Notes: a model not told the origin generated them from the letters alone. A DNA stretch of 15,086 nt from an uncultured Eubacteriales bacterium (GCA_900321945.1 ONXY01000076.1:1-15086); one strand, 5' to 3'. Shown: positions 1 to 8,410, counted from the first letter of the stretch. Numbers and translations are program-made.

Positions 1-1662
1 GCGCTGTATCTGCTCGCCATCGCGGCCGTCTTTACCCAGGCGCGGGTGATGGCCGTGGTCTCGCACAGCGTTCTCCGCACGATCCGTGATCAGATGTTCG
101 CGCACATGCAGACGCTTCCCATCCGGTATTTCGACACGCATACCCACGGGGAAGTAATGAGCTATTACACCAACGATACGGACACTCTCCGGCAGATGGT
201 CAGTCAGACGCTGCCTCAGACCGTGTCCTCCGCCATCACGCTGCTGGTGGTTCTTATCGCCATGCTGAACTGCAGCGTATGGCTGACGCTGCTCATGGCG
301 GCCGGAACCTTTGTCATGCTGAAGGTAACCGTGAAGCTCGGAACACGGAGCGCAGGCTTTTTCGTGAAGCAGCAGACCTCTCTGGCGAAACTGAACGGAT
401 ATATTGAGGAAATGATCAACGGCCAGAAGGTGGTCAAGGTTTTCAACCGGGAGGAAAAGGCCAAGGAGGAGTTCGACCGCCGGAACGACGAGCTGTGTGA
501 AAACATGACCGAGGCGAACAGGATTTCCAACGTGCTCGGCCCGGTGAACAACAACATGGGTCATATCCTGTACGTGATTCTGGCGATTATCGGCGGCGCG
601 CTGGCTATCAGCGGAGTGACCAACCTGTCCCTTCGCGGAACAGGCACGCTGACTCTCGGCGCCATTGCCTCGTTCCTGACCCTGAGCCGGAACTTCATGC
701 AGCCCATCAACCAGATGGCGCAGCAGATCAATTTCATCGCCATGGCGCTTGCCGGCGCGGAGCGCATTTTCGGCCTGATGGACGAAGCGCCCGAAAAAGA
801 CGACGGATACGTCGCGCTGGTCAACGCCAAAGAGGAGAACGGACAGCTGACGGAAGCGGAAGAACATACGGGACTGTGGGCCTGGAAGCACCCCCACAGC
901 GCGGACGGCTCCATTACCTATACGCGGCTGCAGGGCGACGTCGTCATGGATCACGTGGATTTCGGCTATGTTCCGGACAAAACCGTGCTGCATGATATCA
1001 CGCTGTACGCCCGGCCAGGCCAGAAGGTAGCCTTCGTCGGCGCGACGGGAGCCGGAAAGACCACGATTACAAATCTGATCAACCGCTTCTACGATATCGC
1101 GGACGGAAAGATCCGCTACGACGGAATCAATATCAACAAGATCAGGAAACCGGATCTGCGGCATTCCCTCGGCGTCGTGCTTCAGGACGTGAACCTGTTT
1201 ACAGGAACGGTCATGGACAATATCCGGTACGGCAAGCTGAACGCTACGGACGAGGAATGCATCGCGGCCGCGAAGCTGGCCAACGCGCATGATTTTATCA
1301 CCCGCCTGCCGGACGGTTACAATACGGTGCTGGAGGGGGACGGCAGCGGCCTGAGCCAGGGCCAGCGCCAGCTGATCTCAATCGCCCGCGCGGCGGTGGC
1401 GGATCCGCCCGTCATGATTCTGGACGAAGCGACCTCCTCCATCGACACCCGCACAGAGGCGCTGGTTCAGCGGGGTATGGACCGCCTGATGCAGGGCCGG
1501 ACGGTCTTCGTGATCGCTCACCGCCTTTCCACCGTACAGAACAGCGATGTTATCATGGTCCTTGACCACGGAAGGATTATCGAGCGCGGAAGCCATGAGC
1601 AGCTGATTGCCGAAAAGGGGCAGTATTATCAGCTTTACACAGGGGCTTTTGAGCTTGAATAA
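1..1662 (+). CDS. ABC exporter half-transporter, TMD-NBD fusion (5' truncated)
   Basis: This is a membrane exporter subunit whose permease and ATPase are fused in one chain. The reading frame is open to the first base, so the start lies upstream; 553 residues are visible and only the first helices are missing. The permease part runs to about base 780. The ATPase shows Walker A (GATGAGKT, 1039-1062), a Q-loop (VVLQD, from about 1171), the signature LSQGQ (1351-1365), Walker B ending in LDEAT (about 1411-1434) and the switch histidine in VIAHRLST (about 1510). All catalytic residues are intact. A linker of about 53 residues, rich in charge and including the tract TGLWAWKHPH, separates the two domains (781-939). 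I recall similar linkers in clostridial exporters that act as heterodimers, and a partner gene may lie just upstream. The substrate (drug, lipid or peptide) cannot be read from the sequence. Confidence 0.93.
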   Translation, partial: ALYLLAIAAVFTQARVMAVVSHSVLRTIRDQMFAHMQTLPIRYFDTHTHGEVMSYYTNDTDTLRQMVSQTLPQTVSSAITLLVVLIAMLNCSVWLTLLMAAGTFVMLKVTVKLGTRSAGFFVKQQTSLAKLNGYIEEMINGQKVVKVFNREEKAKEEFDRRNDELCENMTEANRISNVLGPVNNNMGHILYVILAIIGGALAISGVTNLSLRGTGTLTLGAIASFLTLSRNFMQPINQMAQQINFIAMALAGAERIFGLMDEAPEKDDGYVALVNAKEENGQLTEAEEHTGLWAWKHPHSADGSITYTRLQGDVVMDHVDFGYVPDKTVLHDITLYARPGQKVAFVGATGAGKTTITNLINRFYDIADGKIRYDGININKIRKPDLRHSLGVVLQDVNLFTGTVMDNIRYGKLNATDEECIAAAKLANAHDFITRLPDGYNTVLEGDGSGLSQGQRQLISIARAAVADPPVMILDEATSSIDTRTEALVQRGMDRLMQGRTVFVIAHRLSTVQNSDVIMVLDHGRIIERGSHEQLIAEKGQYYQLYTGAFELE

Positions 1663-1763
1663 AACATCCGGAAACAGAATCCCGCGCGGCCGGACGCGCC
1701 TGAGCGGGTACCGGAAGGTATCCCCTAAGGAACGGAGCGTTTGGGAAAGAAAGGAGACGGCGG

Positions 1764-2711
1764 ATGAACGAAAGTTTTTCTGTGGCCTTTAACGCGGTCG
1801 CGCCTTTTCTGATTCTGCTGGGAATAGGCTGGGCAGCCGGACGGACCGGGCTGACGGACCGTGAGTTCATGAACCGGCTCAATACCCTGAACTACAGGCT
1901 TTTTTTTCCGTTCCTGATGTTTAACAACATTTACGGCGCAAAGCCGGAAAATATGCCGTCCGCGAAGCTGATCGCTTTCAGCGTGGTTTCCGTGACGCTT
2001 CTTATCGTCCTGCTCGTTGCGGTCGTGCCCCGGGTTGTGAAGGAAAACCCGCGCAGGGGAGTCGTCATTCAGGGAATTTACCGCAGCAATTTCGTCATCT
2101 ACGGACTTCCTCTGACCACGTACGTTTTCGGCACGGAAAAGGCTTCCGTATGCGGCATGATGATACTGATCATGGTAACGCTGTTCAACATATCCGGGGT
2201 TGTCGTGATGGAGATGTACCGGGAAGGCGGAAAGATACGGGCGGGCAAGCTGCTGACCGGAATTCTGAAAAATCCGCTGCTCCAGGGCTGCATCGCGGGA
2301 CTGATTTTTTACCTCCTGCAGATAAAGCTTCCTCCTTTCATTGCCTCTCCGGTCTCATCCCTGTCCGGCCTTGCCTCGACGCTGGCGCTGCTCGCGCTCG
2401 GAACGAATCTGCGGTTCGATGAGCTCAGAGGGAACGCCCGGATTCTTTTCACGGTGCTGGCGTTCAGGCTGGTGCTTCTGCCCCTGGCCATGATCCCGCT
2501 TGCCTGGGCGATCGGGCTCCGCGGCATAGAGCTTTTTCTGATCCTGATGATCTTCGGAACGCCCGTCGCCACGAACACGTATCCCATGGCCCAGAACATG
2601 GGAGGAGACGGGCTGCTGGCCGGCCAGCTTGTGTTCGTAAGCACGCTGGCCTCGCTCGGAACGATCTTTCTGTTCATTTTCACCATGTCCGGACTCGGCC
2701 TGCTCGCGTAG
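1764..2711 (+). CDS. AEC (auxin efflux carrier) family permease
   Basis: This is an integral membrane carrier of 315 residues with about ten hydrophobic segments, arranged as two five-helix halves. The N-terminal helix leads into LGIGWAAGRTGLTD, and the C-terminal half holds the family-like stretch FGTPVATNTYPMAQNMGG followed by QLVFVSTLASLGTIF. Both are typical of Pfam PF03547, whose bacterial members move organic acids such as malate or other small anions. The ATG start is supported by AAGGAG at 1751-1756, seven bases upstream. The gene follows the ABC exporter by 101 bases with no clear terminator between them, and precedes the alpha-galactosidase by 36 bases, so all may be co-transcribed. 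Substrate is unknown. The neighbouring glycosidase does not prove that it carries a sugar, since sugars are not the usual cargo of this family. Confidence 0.9.
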   Translation: MNESFSVAFNAVAPFLILLGIGWAAGRTGLTDREFMNRLNTLNYRLFFPFLMFNNIYGAKPENMPSAKLIAFSVVSVTLLIVLLVAVVPRVVKENPRRGVVIQGIYRSNFVIYGLPLTTYVFGTEKASVCGMMILIMVTLFNISGVVVMEMYREGGKIRAGKLLTGILKNPLLQGCIAGLIFYLLQIKLPPFIASPVSSLSGLASTLALLALGTNLRFDELRGNARILFTVLAFRLVLLPLAMIPLAWAIGLRGIELFLILMIFGTPVATNTYPMAQNMGGDGLLAGQLVFVSTLASLGTIFLFIFTMSGLGLLA

Positions 2712-2747
2712 CGGGCTGAGAAAACGCAAAGGACGGGGGAGGGAAAT

Positions 2748-4916
2748 ATGCCTGTTCGCTTTGATAAGGAAAAAGGAATTTTTCATCTGACCAACGGAAG
2801 CGTAAGCTACATGATTTCGCTGGGGGCGGGGATGTACCCGCTTCATCTGTACTGGGGGAAGAGCCTCCGGAGCGCGGAGGACGATCTGATCGCAAGGCTG
2901 GCCGGAAGAAACGCCGGAAATTTCTCCCTTCACGAGACCCCTCTGGACAGACTGCCCCAGGAGTGCCCCGTGTCCGGCACGGGAGATTTCCGGGAGGGAA
3001 TGCTGTACGTCCGCCGGGAGGACGGAACCACAGCGCTGGATCTGCGCTTTGAATCCTTCCGGATTCAGGAAGGAAAACCGGAGCTGCGCGGGCTTCCGTC
3101 TGCCCGCGGGGAGAACGCGGAAACGCTGATTCTGACCCTGAAAGATCCGGAAAACGGCATTGAGGCGGATCTGCTGTATACCGTCTGGCCCGATACGGAT
3201 GTGATCGCGCGGAGCGCGGTGATCCGGAACGGCGGAACGGAAACCGTGACGCTGGAGAAGGCGCTGAGCGCCTGCGTGGATTTTGAGGATTCGGAATATT
3301 CCCTGCTGACGCTCAGCGGCGCATGGGCGAGGGAAAGGGAACCGGCTCTCCGGCCGCTGGTTCAGGGAGACCAGGGAACCTCCACGATCCGCGGGGCCTC
3401 CAGTCTTCAGACAAGCCCCTTCATGGCGCTGCTGAGTCCGGGGACAGGCGAGAACATGGGCCAGGTTTACGCCATGGCGCTTTGCTATTCCGGAAGCTTT
3501 ACGGCGACGGTGCAGGTCGATCAGTTCGGATCCGCGAGAATGATGATGGGAATCCAGCCCTTCGATTTCAGCTGGCGGCTGAATCCGGGAGAAAGCTTTC
3601 AGACGCCGGAAGTATGCCTGGGATGGTCGGACCGGGGTCTGAACGGGCTGAGCCAGGGGTATCATCAGCTGATCCGGGAGCATATCGTTTCCGGACCGTA
3701 CGCGAAGACGGCCCGGCCCATTCTGATCAACAACTGGGAGGCGACCTATTTCGACTTTGACGAGGAAAAGCTCGTTTCCATCGCGGAATGCGCGAAAAAA
3801 CAGGGGATCGACCTGTTCGTGCTGGACGACGGATGGTTCGGCCGCCGGGACGACGATTCCAGCTCACTCGGAGACTGGGAGGACGACAGGAGGAAACTCC
3901 CCGGTGGACTCCGCGGCCTGTCGGAGAAGATTCACAGCCTCGGCATGAAATTCGGGCTGTGGGTGGAGCCTGAAATGATTTCTCCGGACAGCGCGCTGTA
4001 CCGCGCGCACCCGGACTGGTGCATCCACGCGGGGAACAGGATCCGGATCGAATGCCGGCATCAGCTGGTGCTGGATCTGACCCGGGCCGACGTAAGACGG
4101 TACGTGACGGAAAGCATCTGCGGAGCCCTGGAGCGCGGACAGGCGGATTACGTCAAATGGGACATGAACCGGAACATCAACATGGCGGGATCCGCGGAAC
4201 TGCCGGCGGAGCGGATGAAGGAATTCCATCACCGGTATATTCTCGGCGTATACGAAATCATGGGAGAGATCACCGCCCGGTTTCCGCACGTGCTTTTTGA
4301 AAGCTGCTCAAGCGGCGGCGGACGGTTCGATCTGGCCATGATGCGCCTGATGCCCCAGGCATGGGCCAGCGACGATACGGACGCCTGGATGCGCTGCCGG
4401 ATCCAGTACGGCACGTCCCTCGTTTTCCCACCGTGCTGCATGGGGGCTCACGTTTCCGCCGTTCCGAACCATCAGACGGGACGGAACACGCCGCTGTCCA
4501 CCCGGGCGGCGGTCGCCATGGGCGGAACTTACGGATACGAGCTGGATATCCGGAAGCTGACCGCTCCGGAGCTGGAGGAGATCGCGAAGCTGAACGAAAG
4601 AGTGCGCGCCTGGCAGGACGTACTGCTGTACGGCCGCTTCTACAGGCTCCGTTCTCCTTTCCTGCGGGACGAATGCGCCTGGATGAGCGTCGCGCAGGAC
4701 GGGAAGCGGGCTGTGGTGACGCACGTGTCCTCCCGCGCGGTCCCGAATCAGCGGCCGAAGCTGCTGAAGCTGGAGGGACTGGATCCGGACGCCTCCTACC
4801 GTCTGGAGGAAACGGGGACGGTTTACGGGGGAGACGAACTGATGCAGCGCGGAATCGCGGTACCCGCGCCGTGGGGAGACTATATGTCCCGCCAGTTCTG
4901 GCTGGAAAGGGTCTGA
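2748..4916 (+). CDS. Alpha-galactosidase, glycoside hydrolase family 36
   Basis: This enzyme releases terminal alpha-galactose from oligosaccharides such as melibiose and raffinose. It has 722 residues, close to the roughly 730 of characterised bacterial GH36 enzymes. It has an N-terminal beta-sandwich, then a TIM barrel beginning near PILINNWEATYFDFDEEKL, with LDDGWFGRRDD (substrate-binding aspartates), KWDMNRN (K470 and nucleophile D472), SCSSGGGRFD (C520) and WASDDTD with acid/base D542. The spacing of K470, D472, C520 and D542 matches, with a constant offset of six, the residues I recall for Geobacillus stearothermophilus AgaA (K476, D478, C526, D548). No signal peptide is seen, so the enzyme is cytosolic and needs an imported substrate. 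GGGGGAGGG (2735-2743) sits just upstream of the ATG. The next gene begins only 30 bases after the stop. Specificity within GH36 is not resolved. Confidence 0.96.
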   Translation: MPVRFDKEKGIFHLTNGSVSYMISLGAGMYPLHLYWGKSLRSAEDDLIARLAGRNAGNFSLHETPLDRLPQECPVSGTGDFREGMLYVRREDGTTALDLRFESFRIQEGKPELRGLPSARGENAETLILTLKDPENGIEADLLYTVWPDTDVIARSAVIRNGGTETVTLEKALSACVDFEDSEYSLLTLSGAWAREREPALRPLVQGDQGTSTIRGASSLQTSPFMALLSPGTGENMGQVYAMALCYSGSFTATVQVDQFGSARMMMGIQPFDFSWRLNPGESFQTPEVCLGWSDRGLNGLSQGYHQLIREHIVSGPYAKTARPILINNWEATYFDFDEEKLVSIAECAKKQGIDLFVLDDGWFGRRDDDSSSLGDWEDDRRKLPGGLRGLSEKIHSLGMKFGLWVEPEMISPDSALYRAHPDWCIHAGNRIRIECRHQLVLDLTRADVRRYVTESICGALERGQADYVKWDMNRNINMAGSAELPAERMKEFHHRYILGVYEIMGEITARFPHVLFESCSSGGGRFDLAMMRLMPQAWASDDTDAWMRCRIQYGTSLVFPPCCMGAHVSAVPNHQTGRNTPLSTRAAVAMGGTYGYELDIRKLTAPELEEIAKLNERVRAWQDVLLYGRFYRLRSPFLRDECAWMSVAQDGKRAVVTHVSSRAVPNQRPKLLKLEGLDPDASYRLEETGTVYGGDELMQRGIAVPAPWGDYMSRQFWLERV

Positions 4917-4946
4917 TTGCGGGAAAACGACGGGAGGAAAACGGAA

Positions 4947-5705
4947 ATGAAGATGGTGTCCTGGAACGTCAACGGCCTTCGGGCATGTATGGGAAAAGGT
5001 TTTTCGGAGTATTTCCGGAGCGCGGACGCGGATTTCTTCTGCCTGCAGGAGACAAAGATGCAGCCCGGACAGGCGGAGATTCCGGCGGAAGGATATCACG
5101 TATTCATGAACTCCGCGGAAAAGAAAGGCTACAGCGGGACTGCGGTCTTCTCGAAAACGGAACCGCTTTCCGTTTCCATGGGGATCGGTGAGGAGCAGCA
5201 CGACCGGGAGGGGAGAGTCATCACACTCGAATACCCGTCCTTTTATCTGGTGACCGTATATACGCCCAACAGTCAGCGCGGCCTGACCCGTCTGGAATAC
5301 CGGATGGTCTGGGAGGACGCTTTCCGGAGTTATCTGAAGGGCCTGGACGGAAAGAAGCCGGTTATCATCTGCGGAGACATGAACGTCGCGCATCATGAAA
5401 TCGATCTGAAAAACCCGAAGAGCAACGTCCAGAACGCGGGATTCACGCCCCAGGAGCGGGCGAAGATGACGGAGCTTCTGGATTCCGGTTTTACGGATAC
5501 CTTCCGGTATCTGTATCCGGACCGGAAGGATATCTACTCCTGGTGGAGCTATATGTTCCATGCCAGGGAAAACAACGCCGGATGGCGGATCGACTATTTC
5601 CTGTGCTCAGACCGGATCCGGGACCGGATCCGGGAAGCCACGATCGAGACGCAGGTTTTCGGCTCCGATCACTGTCCCGTGACACTGTCCATCGATCTGC
5701 AGTAA
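4947..5705 (+). CDS. exoA: Exodeoxyribonuclease III (AP endonuclease, ExoA/XthA type)
   Basis: This is a base-excision repair nuclease that cuts DNA at abasic sites and degrades 3' ends. The 252 residues carry every family landmark: SWNVNGLRA with N7, LQETKMQ with metal ligand E35, SGTAVFSK, VYTPNSQ with Y105, GDMNVAHHEIDL with D144 and N146, WRIDYF, and GSDHCPV with D241 and H242. The frame is also open from a TTG at 4917, but I place the start at ATG 4947. GGGAGG (4932-4937) lies nine bases before it, and the family normally begins directly with the strand leading to WNVNG. The length then matches Bacillus-type ExoA. It sits 30 bases behind the alpha-galactosidase and is followed by a strong terminator, so it is probably the last gene of that run. 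Function in repair is unrelated to the sugar gene. Confidence 0.96.
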   Translation: MKMVSWNVNGLRACMGKGFSEYFRSADADFFCLQETKMQPGQAEIPAEGYHVFMNSAEKKGYSGTAVFSKTEPLSVSMGIGEEQHDREGRVITLEYPSFYLVTVYTPNSQRGLTRLEYRMVWEDAFRSYLKGLDGKKPVIICGDMNVAHHEIDLKNPKSNVQNAGFTPQERAKMTELLDSGFTDTFRYLYPDRKDIYSWWSYMFHARENNAGWRIDYFLCSDRIRDRIREATIETQVFGSDHCPVTLSIDLQ

Positions 5706-5709
5706 AATG

Positions 5710-5744
5710 CCGCCGGCCCTCAACGAAGGCCGGCGGTTTGTTTT
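5710..5744 (+). terminator. Rho-independent terminator after exoA, possibly bidirectional
   Basis: A perfect nine-base-pair GC stem (5710-5718 with 5728-5736) closes a nine-base loop and is followed by TTTGTTTT. It begins five bases after the exoA stop. On the other strand the stem is followed by a run of four T (plus-strand AAAA at 5704-5707), and the DUF1643 stop codon begins at the edge of the element, so it may end transcription from both sides. Confidence 0.9.
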
Positions 5745-6358
5745 CAGGACAGACGGCTCAGATACGCTTCCAGATCCGTGAAGGGTTCCAGCGGGGTGTC
5801 CTTTTTCAGATAAAGCGGATGATGAGGATGCCCCGCTTTGCTGCGGGGGCCGGCGGTAAACCATCTGGCGCCGTACGCCCGGCCCTCTGAGACCATATCC
5901 ATTACGCAGCGGGGAAGCCACGGCCGCTTTTCGATCACGGCGCCCCAGGCCGCCCAGACCGCGGGAGATCCGCCGCTCCGCTCCAGAACATAGCGGAAAG
6001 CTTTCATATTCTCCCTATGGAGAAAAGGATTCATCTCCCGGTCCATATCGTCCGGGATCGTGGCCCGCTGGGCGTAAACGTTGAACATGATAAAGGAGTC
6101 GTATCCGTTGAAAAGCGCGATCCGCTCGGCACTTTTCAGCGTGTTGTCCAGCGCGCCGGGAGCGGCGGTGGAGGGATTGACTCCGATGCAGATCAGGGGC
6201 GAAACGCCGCGGGTGCCGAGAATGTACCGGTATTCCGAATACCGGTCCGGAACATAGAGCCATGCGTCCCGGTCGTAATCGGCGCTCGTGGGCCGGAGGG
6301 CTTCGTCGAAGGTGAGAACCTCCGCGTCCTTTGTGCCGGAGGAAGGAATATGCCTCAT
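5744..6358 (-). CDS. DUF1643 domain protein
   Basis: This 204-residue protein is recognised as a DUF1643 member from CIGVNPSTAAP (57-67), the following LDNTLKSAERIALFNGYDSF segment, FNVYAQRAT, AWGAVIE (137-143) and GHPHHPLYLKKD (176-187). Members are found in bacteria and phages; I know of no established biochemical function and give none. It has no membrane segment or signal peptide and should be cytosolic. The ATG overlaps the stop of the upstream F420-ligase-like gene in the sequence ATGA. There is no clear ribosome site of its own, which suggests translational coupling to that gene. It ends in the shared terminator with exoA. The identification of the family is firm, the role is unknown. 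Confidence 0.88.
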   Translation of the reverse strand: MRHIPSSGTKDAEVLTFDEALRPTSADYDRDAWLYVPDRYSEYRYILGTRGVSPLICIGVNPSTAAPGALDNTLKSAERIALFNGYDSFIMFNVYAQRATIPDDMDREMNPFLHRENMKAFRYVLERSGGSPAVWAAWGAVIEKRPWLPRCVMDMVSEGRAYGARWFTAGPRSKAGHPHHPLYLKKDTPLEPFTDLEAYLSRLS

Positions 6359-7107
6359 GACGCTTTCAGAGGACGAATCAGGATCAGAGGCGTCAGCTCA
6401 TCCCCCTGGCCGGAGGGATTGTCCGCGAGCGCGTCCTGAATCTCTTCGTCCGAGAGCGGGAAATCCGAGCATTTTCCGAGCTGGTTCCGGTCGATGTCGT
6501 TCGCGTCCATCAGAACCACCGGGACCCCGGTTTCCTTTTCCAGCGCGTCGCACAGTTCCGCGGCGTTTGTGTTGTTGAGCAGCGCGAGATCATGATACCG
6601 TTTGAAGGATGAGCGGTAATAGAAGCCGTCGATGCCGGCCACTTCCGGGCCCACGATATTATAAAATACGCCTTTTTTCCCGAAAGGCTTGGTCAGGGCG
6701 GAAGCAATCGCGGCGAAAACGACTTTCGGTGCGCCTACCAGATCGATGGCCAGCTGAAGCTTGTAGGGATCATGCATACCGATTCCCGCGGCGGTTTCGG
6801 AAGCGTGCGGGGAGAGAAGCCTGGCCCAGAATCCGGGTTTTTCCTGTTCCTTTGTGCGGACGTTGCCGGTACACATGGCCATGACCTTCGCCCCGAAAGA
6901 AAGCACGTCCCCTTCCTGATAGAGAGGAAGAACATACTTCCGGACCAGATCGGCCTGACTTTCGCCCACCTCCACAAAATGCGTCTGAATCGCGTAACGG
7001 TCGTACCTGCGTCCGTTCCGTCCCGTGAGGGTGCCTCTGTCGAAATATGTGACGCCGTTCTTCTCACGCCGCTGTTCTTCCAGATTGCGGGATTCGCTGC
7101 CGGCCAT
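6355..7107 (-). CDS. F420-0:L-glutamate ligase-like (CofE-fold) protein
   Basis: This 250-residue soluble protein resembles the CofE family (PF01996), whose archetype adds glutamate to coenzyme F420-0 using GTP. Visible family-like parts are YQEGDVLSFGAKVMAMCTGNV (63-83; early strand and helix), VVLMDANDIDRNQLG (197-211) and ALADNPSGQGDELTP (226-240), which parallels the 'DNPLGQ..E.TP' ending I recall in clostridial homologues. Such organisms generally lack F420, so the true substrate is probably another carboxylate or peptide-like acceptor. I chose ATG at 7107 because GGGAGGG lies eight bases upstream (plus 7116-7122). An open extension to 7191 would add 28 arginine-rich residues and would run upstream of that site, past the predicted -10 box. 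It is transcribed from the divergent promoter at 7169-7198 and coupled to the DUF1643 gene. Confidence 0.75.
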   Translation of the reverse strand: MAGSESRNLEEQRREKNGVTYFDRGTLTGRNGRRYDRYAIQTHFVEVGESQADLVRKYVLPLYQEGDVLSFGAKVMAMCTGNVRTKEQEKPGFWARLLSPHASETAAGIGMHDPYKLQLAIDLVGAPKVVFAAIASALTKPFGKKGVFYNIVGPEVAGIDGFYYRSSFKRYHDLALLNNTNAAELCDALEKETGVPVVLMDANDIDRNQLGKCSDFPLSDEEIQDALADNPSGQGDELTPLILIRPLKAS

Positions 7108-7168
7108 GATAGGATCCCTCCCTTTTCTGCGCCGCGGACCGCGGCGGACCGTTCGGACGGCCTCCGGT

Positions 7169-7198
7169 ATTATACTATAACGGACAATCACGCGTCAA
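7169..7198 (-). promoter_or_regulatory. Sigma-A type promoter for the CofE-like/DUF1643 operon
   Basis: On the minus strand TTGACG (plus 7193-7198) and a perfect TATAAT (plus 7169-7174) are separated by 18 bases. Transcription would start near 7162, leaving a leader of about 55 bases before the ATG at 7107. Confidence 0.8.
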
Positions 7199-7200
7199 TG

Positions 7201-7229
7201 TTGCAGGGTAACGGAAAATCGGGTATAAT
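7201..7229 (+). promoter_or_regulatory. Sigma-A type promoter for the GT2-GtrA operon
   Basis: TTGCAG (7201-7206) and a perfect TATAAT (7224-7229) are separated by 17 bases. Transcription would start near 7236, about 40 bases before the ATG at 7277. GGAGGG at 7260-7265 is the ribosome site, eleven bases before that ATG. Confidence 0.8.
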
Positions 7230-7276
7230 GCACCGGGGGAAACGGCAGAGTTTCCCTACGGAGGGTTTTATACGGA

Positions 7277-8410
7277 ATGGAAAACAAAAAGGAAAGCACC
7301 GTGACGCCTGCGGCTGATCGGACGGACGTGAACGCGGCGCTCGCCGACGCGGTAATTCTGATCCCCTCGCTGGAGCCGGATGAGAGGCTGCCGGCCTATA
7401 TCCGGAAGCTGACCGAGAGCGGATTCGGGCACGTGGTGGTCGTGGACGACGGTTCGGCCGGGAGCTATCAGCCCATTTTCCGCGAGGTGGAACAGACCGG
7501 GCCCCAGGTCACCGTGCTGCACCACGACGTCAATCACGGCAAGGGCGTCGCGCTGAAGACCGGCTTCCGCTGGATTCAGGCGAATCTTCCGGAAATCAGC
7601 GGCGTGATCACCGCGGACGCCGACGGGCAGCATACCGTTCCGGACTGCGTTCACCTGGCGGAGGAGCTGGAAAAGGGAACGCGTGCCCTGTATCTCGGAA
7701 GCCGGGATTTCAGCCTGGAAAACGTCCCTCCCAAAAGCCGGACGGGGAACCGCTTCACCAGCGGGCTCTTCTTCCTGCTTTACGGAAAGTGGCTGCAGGA
7801 CACTCAGACCGGACTGCGGGCCTTCCGGAAGGAGGATCTTTCCTTCATGATCGACGTGGAAGGCGAGCGGTTCGAGTACGAGATGAACATGCTGATCGCC
7901 TGCGCCAGAAACGACCTCCCCATGATCCCGATCACGATCGAGACCGTGTACGAGAACGAGAACAGGGGCACGCACTATCATCCGATCCGCGACAGCTTGA
8001 AAATCTTCCGGGTCATCATCCGGGGCTTTGTGAAATTCATGAGTTCAAGCCTGATCTGCCTGCTGGTGGATCAGGGCCTGTTCAACCTTTTCAATCTGCT
8101 CGTATTCGGAAACCACGCGGACAAGGCGATCAAGTATATTATGATTTCCACGGCGGCCGCGAGGATCGTCAGTGCGTCGCTGAACTTTATTCTGAACAAG
8201 AATTTTGTGTTCAGGCTGAAAGGCCACACCGGCGGAGCGCTCTGGAAATACATCGTGCTCTGCGTCTGCGTCATGCTGATGAGCGCCGGAGGCGTCTGGC
8301 TTCTCGGAAGGATCGGTATGAACAGTACCGTCGCGAAGCTGATCGTCGATTTCCTGCTGTATTTTGTCAGCTACCGGATGCAGCAGAAATGGGTTTTCCG
8401 CGAGGAATAA
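7277..8410 (+). CDS. GT2 glycosyltransferase fused to a GtrA membrane domain
   Basis: The 377-residue protein joins two modules. Residues 1-240 form a family 2 glycosyltransferase of the dolichol-phosphate sugar synthase type: VILIPSLEPDERLP, VVVDDGS (54-60), NHGKGVALKTGF and the metal and nucleotide-sugar binding DADGQH (114-119), then GSRDF and QDTQTGLRAF. Residues 250-375 form a GtrA domain with four hydrophobic helices, starting at FVKFMSSSLICLLVDQG, with NFILNKNFVFR and ending in YRMQQKWVFRE. Proteins of this kind are expected to charge a polyprenyl phosphate with a sugar at the inner membrane face, with GtrA thought to aid its translocation. The sugar is unknown. The gene is first in a two-gene unit, 13 bases ahead of an Lgt-like membrane protein. 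Confidence 0.93.
   Translation: MENKKESTVTPAADRTDVNAALADAVILIPSLEPDERLPAYIRKLTESGFGHVVVVDDGSAGSYQPIFREVEQTGPQVTVLHHDVNHGKGVALKTGFRWIQANLPEISGVITADADGQHTVPDCVHLAEELEKGTRALYLGSRDFSLENVPPKSRTGNRFTSGLFFLLYGKWLQDTQTGLRAFRKEDLSFMIDVEGERFEYEMNMLIACARNDLPMIPITIETVYENENRGTHYHPIRDSLKIFRVIIRGFVKFMSSSLICLLVDQGLFNLFNLLVFGNHADKAIKYIMISTAAARIVSASLNFILNKNFVFRLKGHTGGALWKYIVLCVCVMLMSAGGVWLLGRIGMNSTVAKLIVDFLLYFVSYRMQQKWVFREE

Noticed and set aside
1706..1724. A small hairpin with a GGAA loop between the exporter and the AEC permease
   Set aside because: The stem has a bulge, is short and is not followed by T residues, so I cannot call it a terminator.
2355..3683. A long open frame of 442 codons on the minus strand across the permease end and the alpha-galactosidase start
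   Set aside because: It lies antisense to well-conserved genes, is rich in arginine, proline, histidine and glutamine without domain motifs, and has no ribosome site. GC-rich codon bias produces such frames.
4308..5561. A 417-codon open frame on the minus strand across alpha-galactosidase and exoA
   Set aside because: Same reason: it opposes catalytic motifs of two clear genes and shows no recognisable domain or start signal.
5610..5633. A perfect tandem repeat of twelve bases inside exoA, encoding DRIRDRIR
   Set aside because: The segment is, as far as I recall, the same length in other ExoA proteins (a charged helix before GSDHCPV), so this is coincidental codon use and not a recent duplication.
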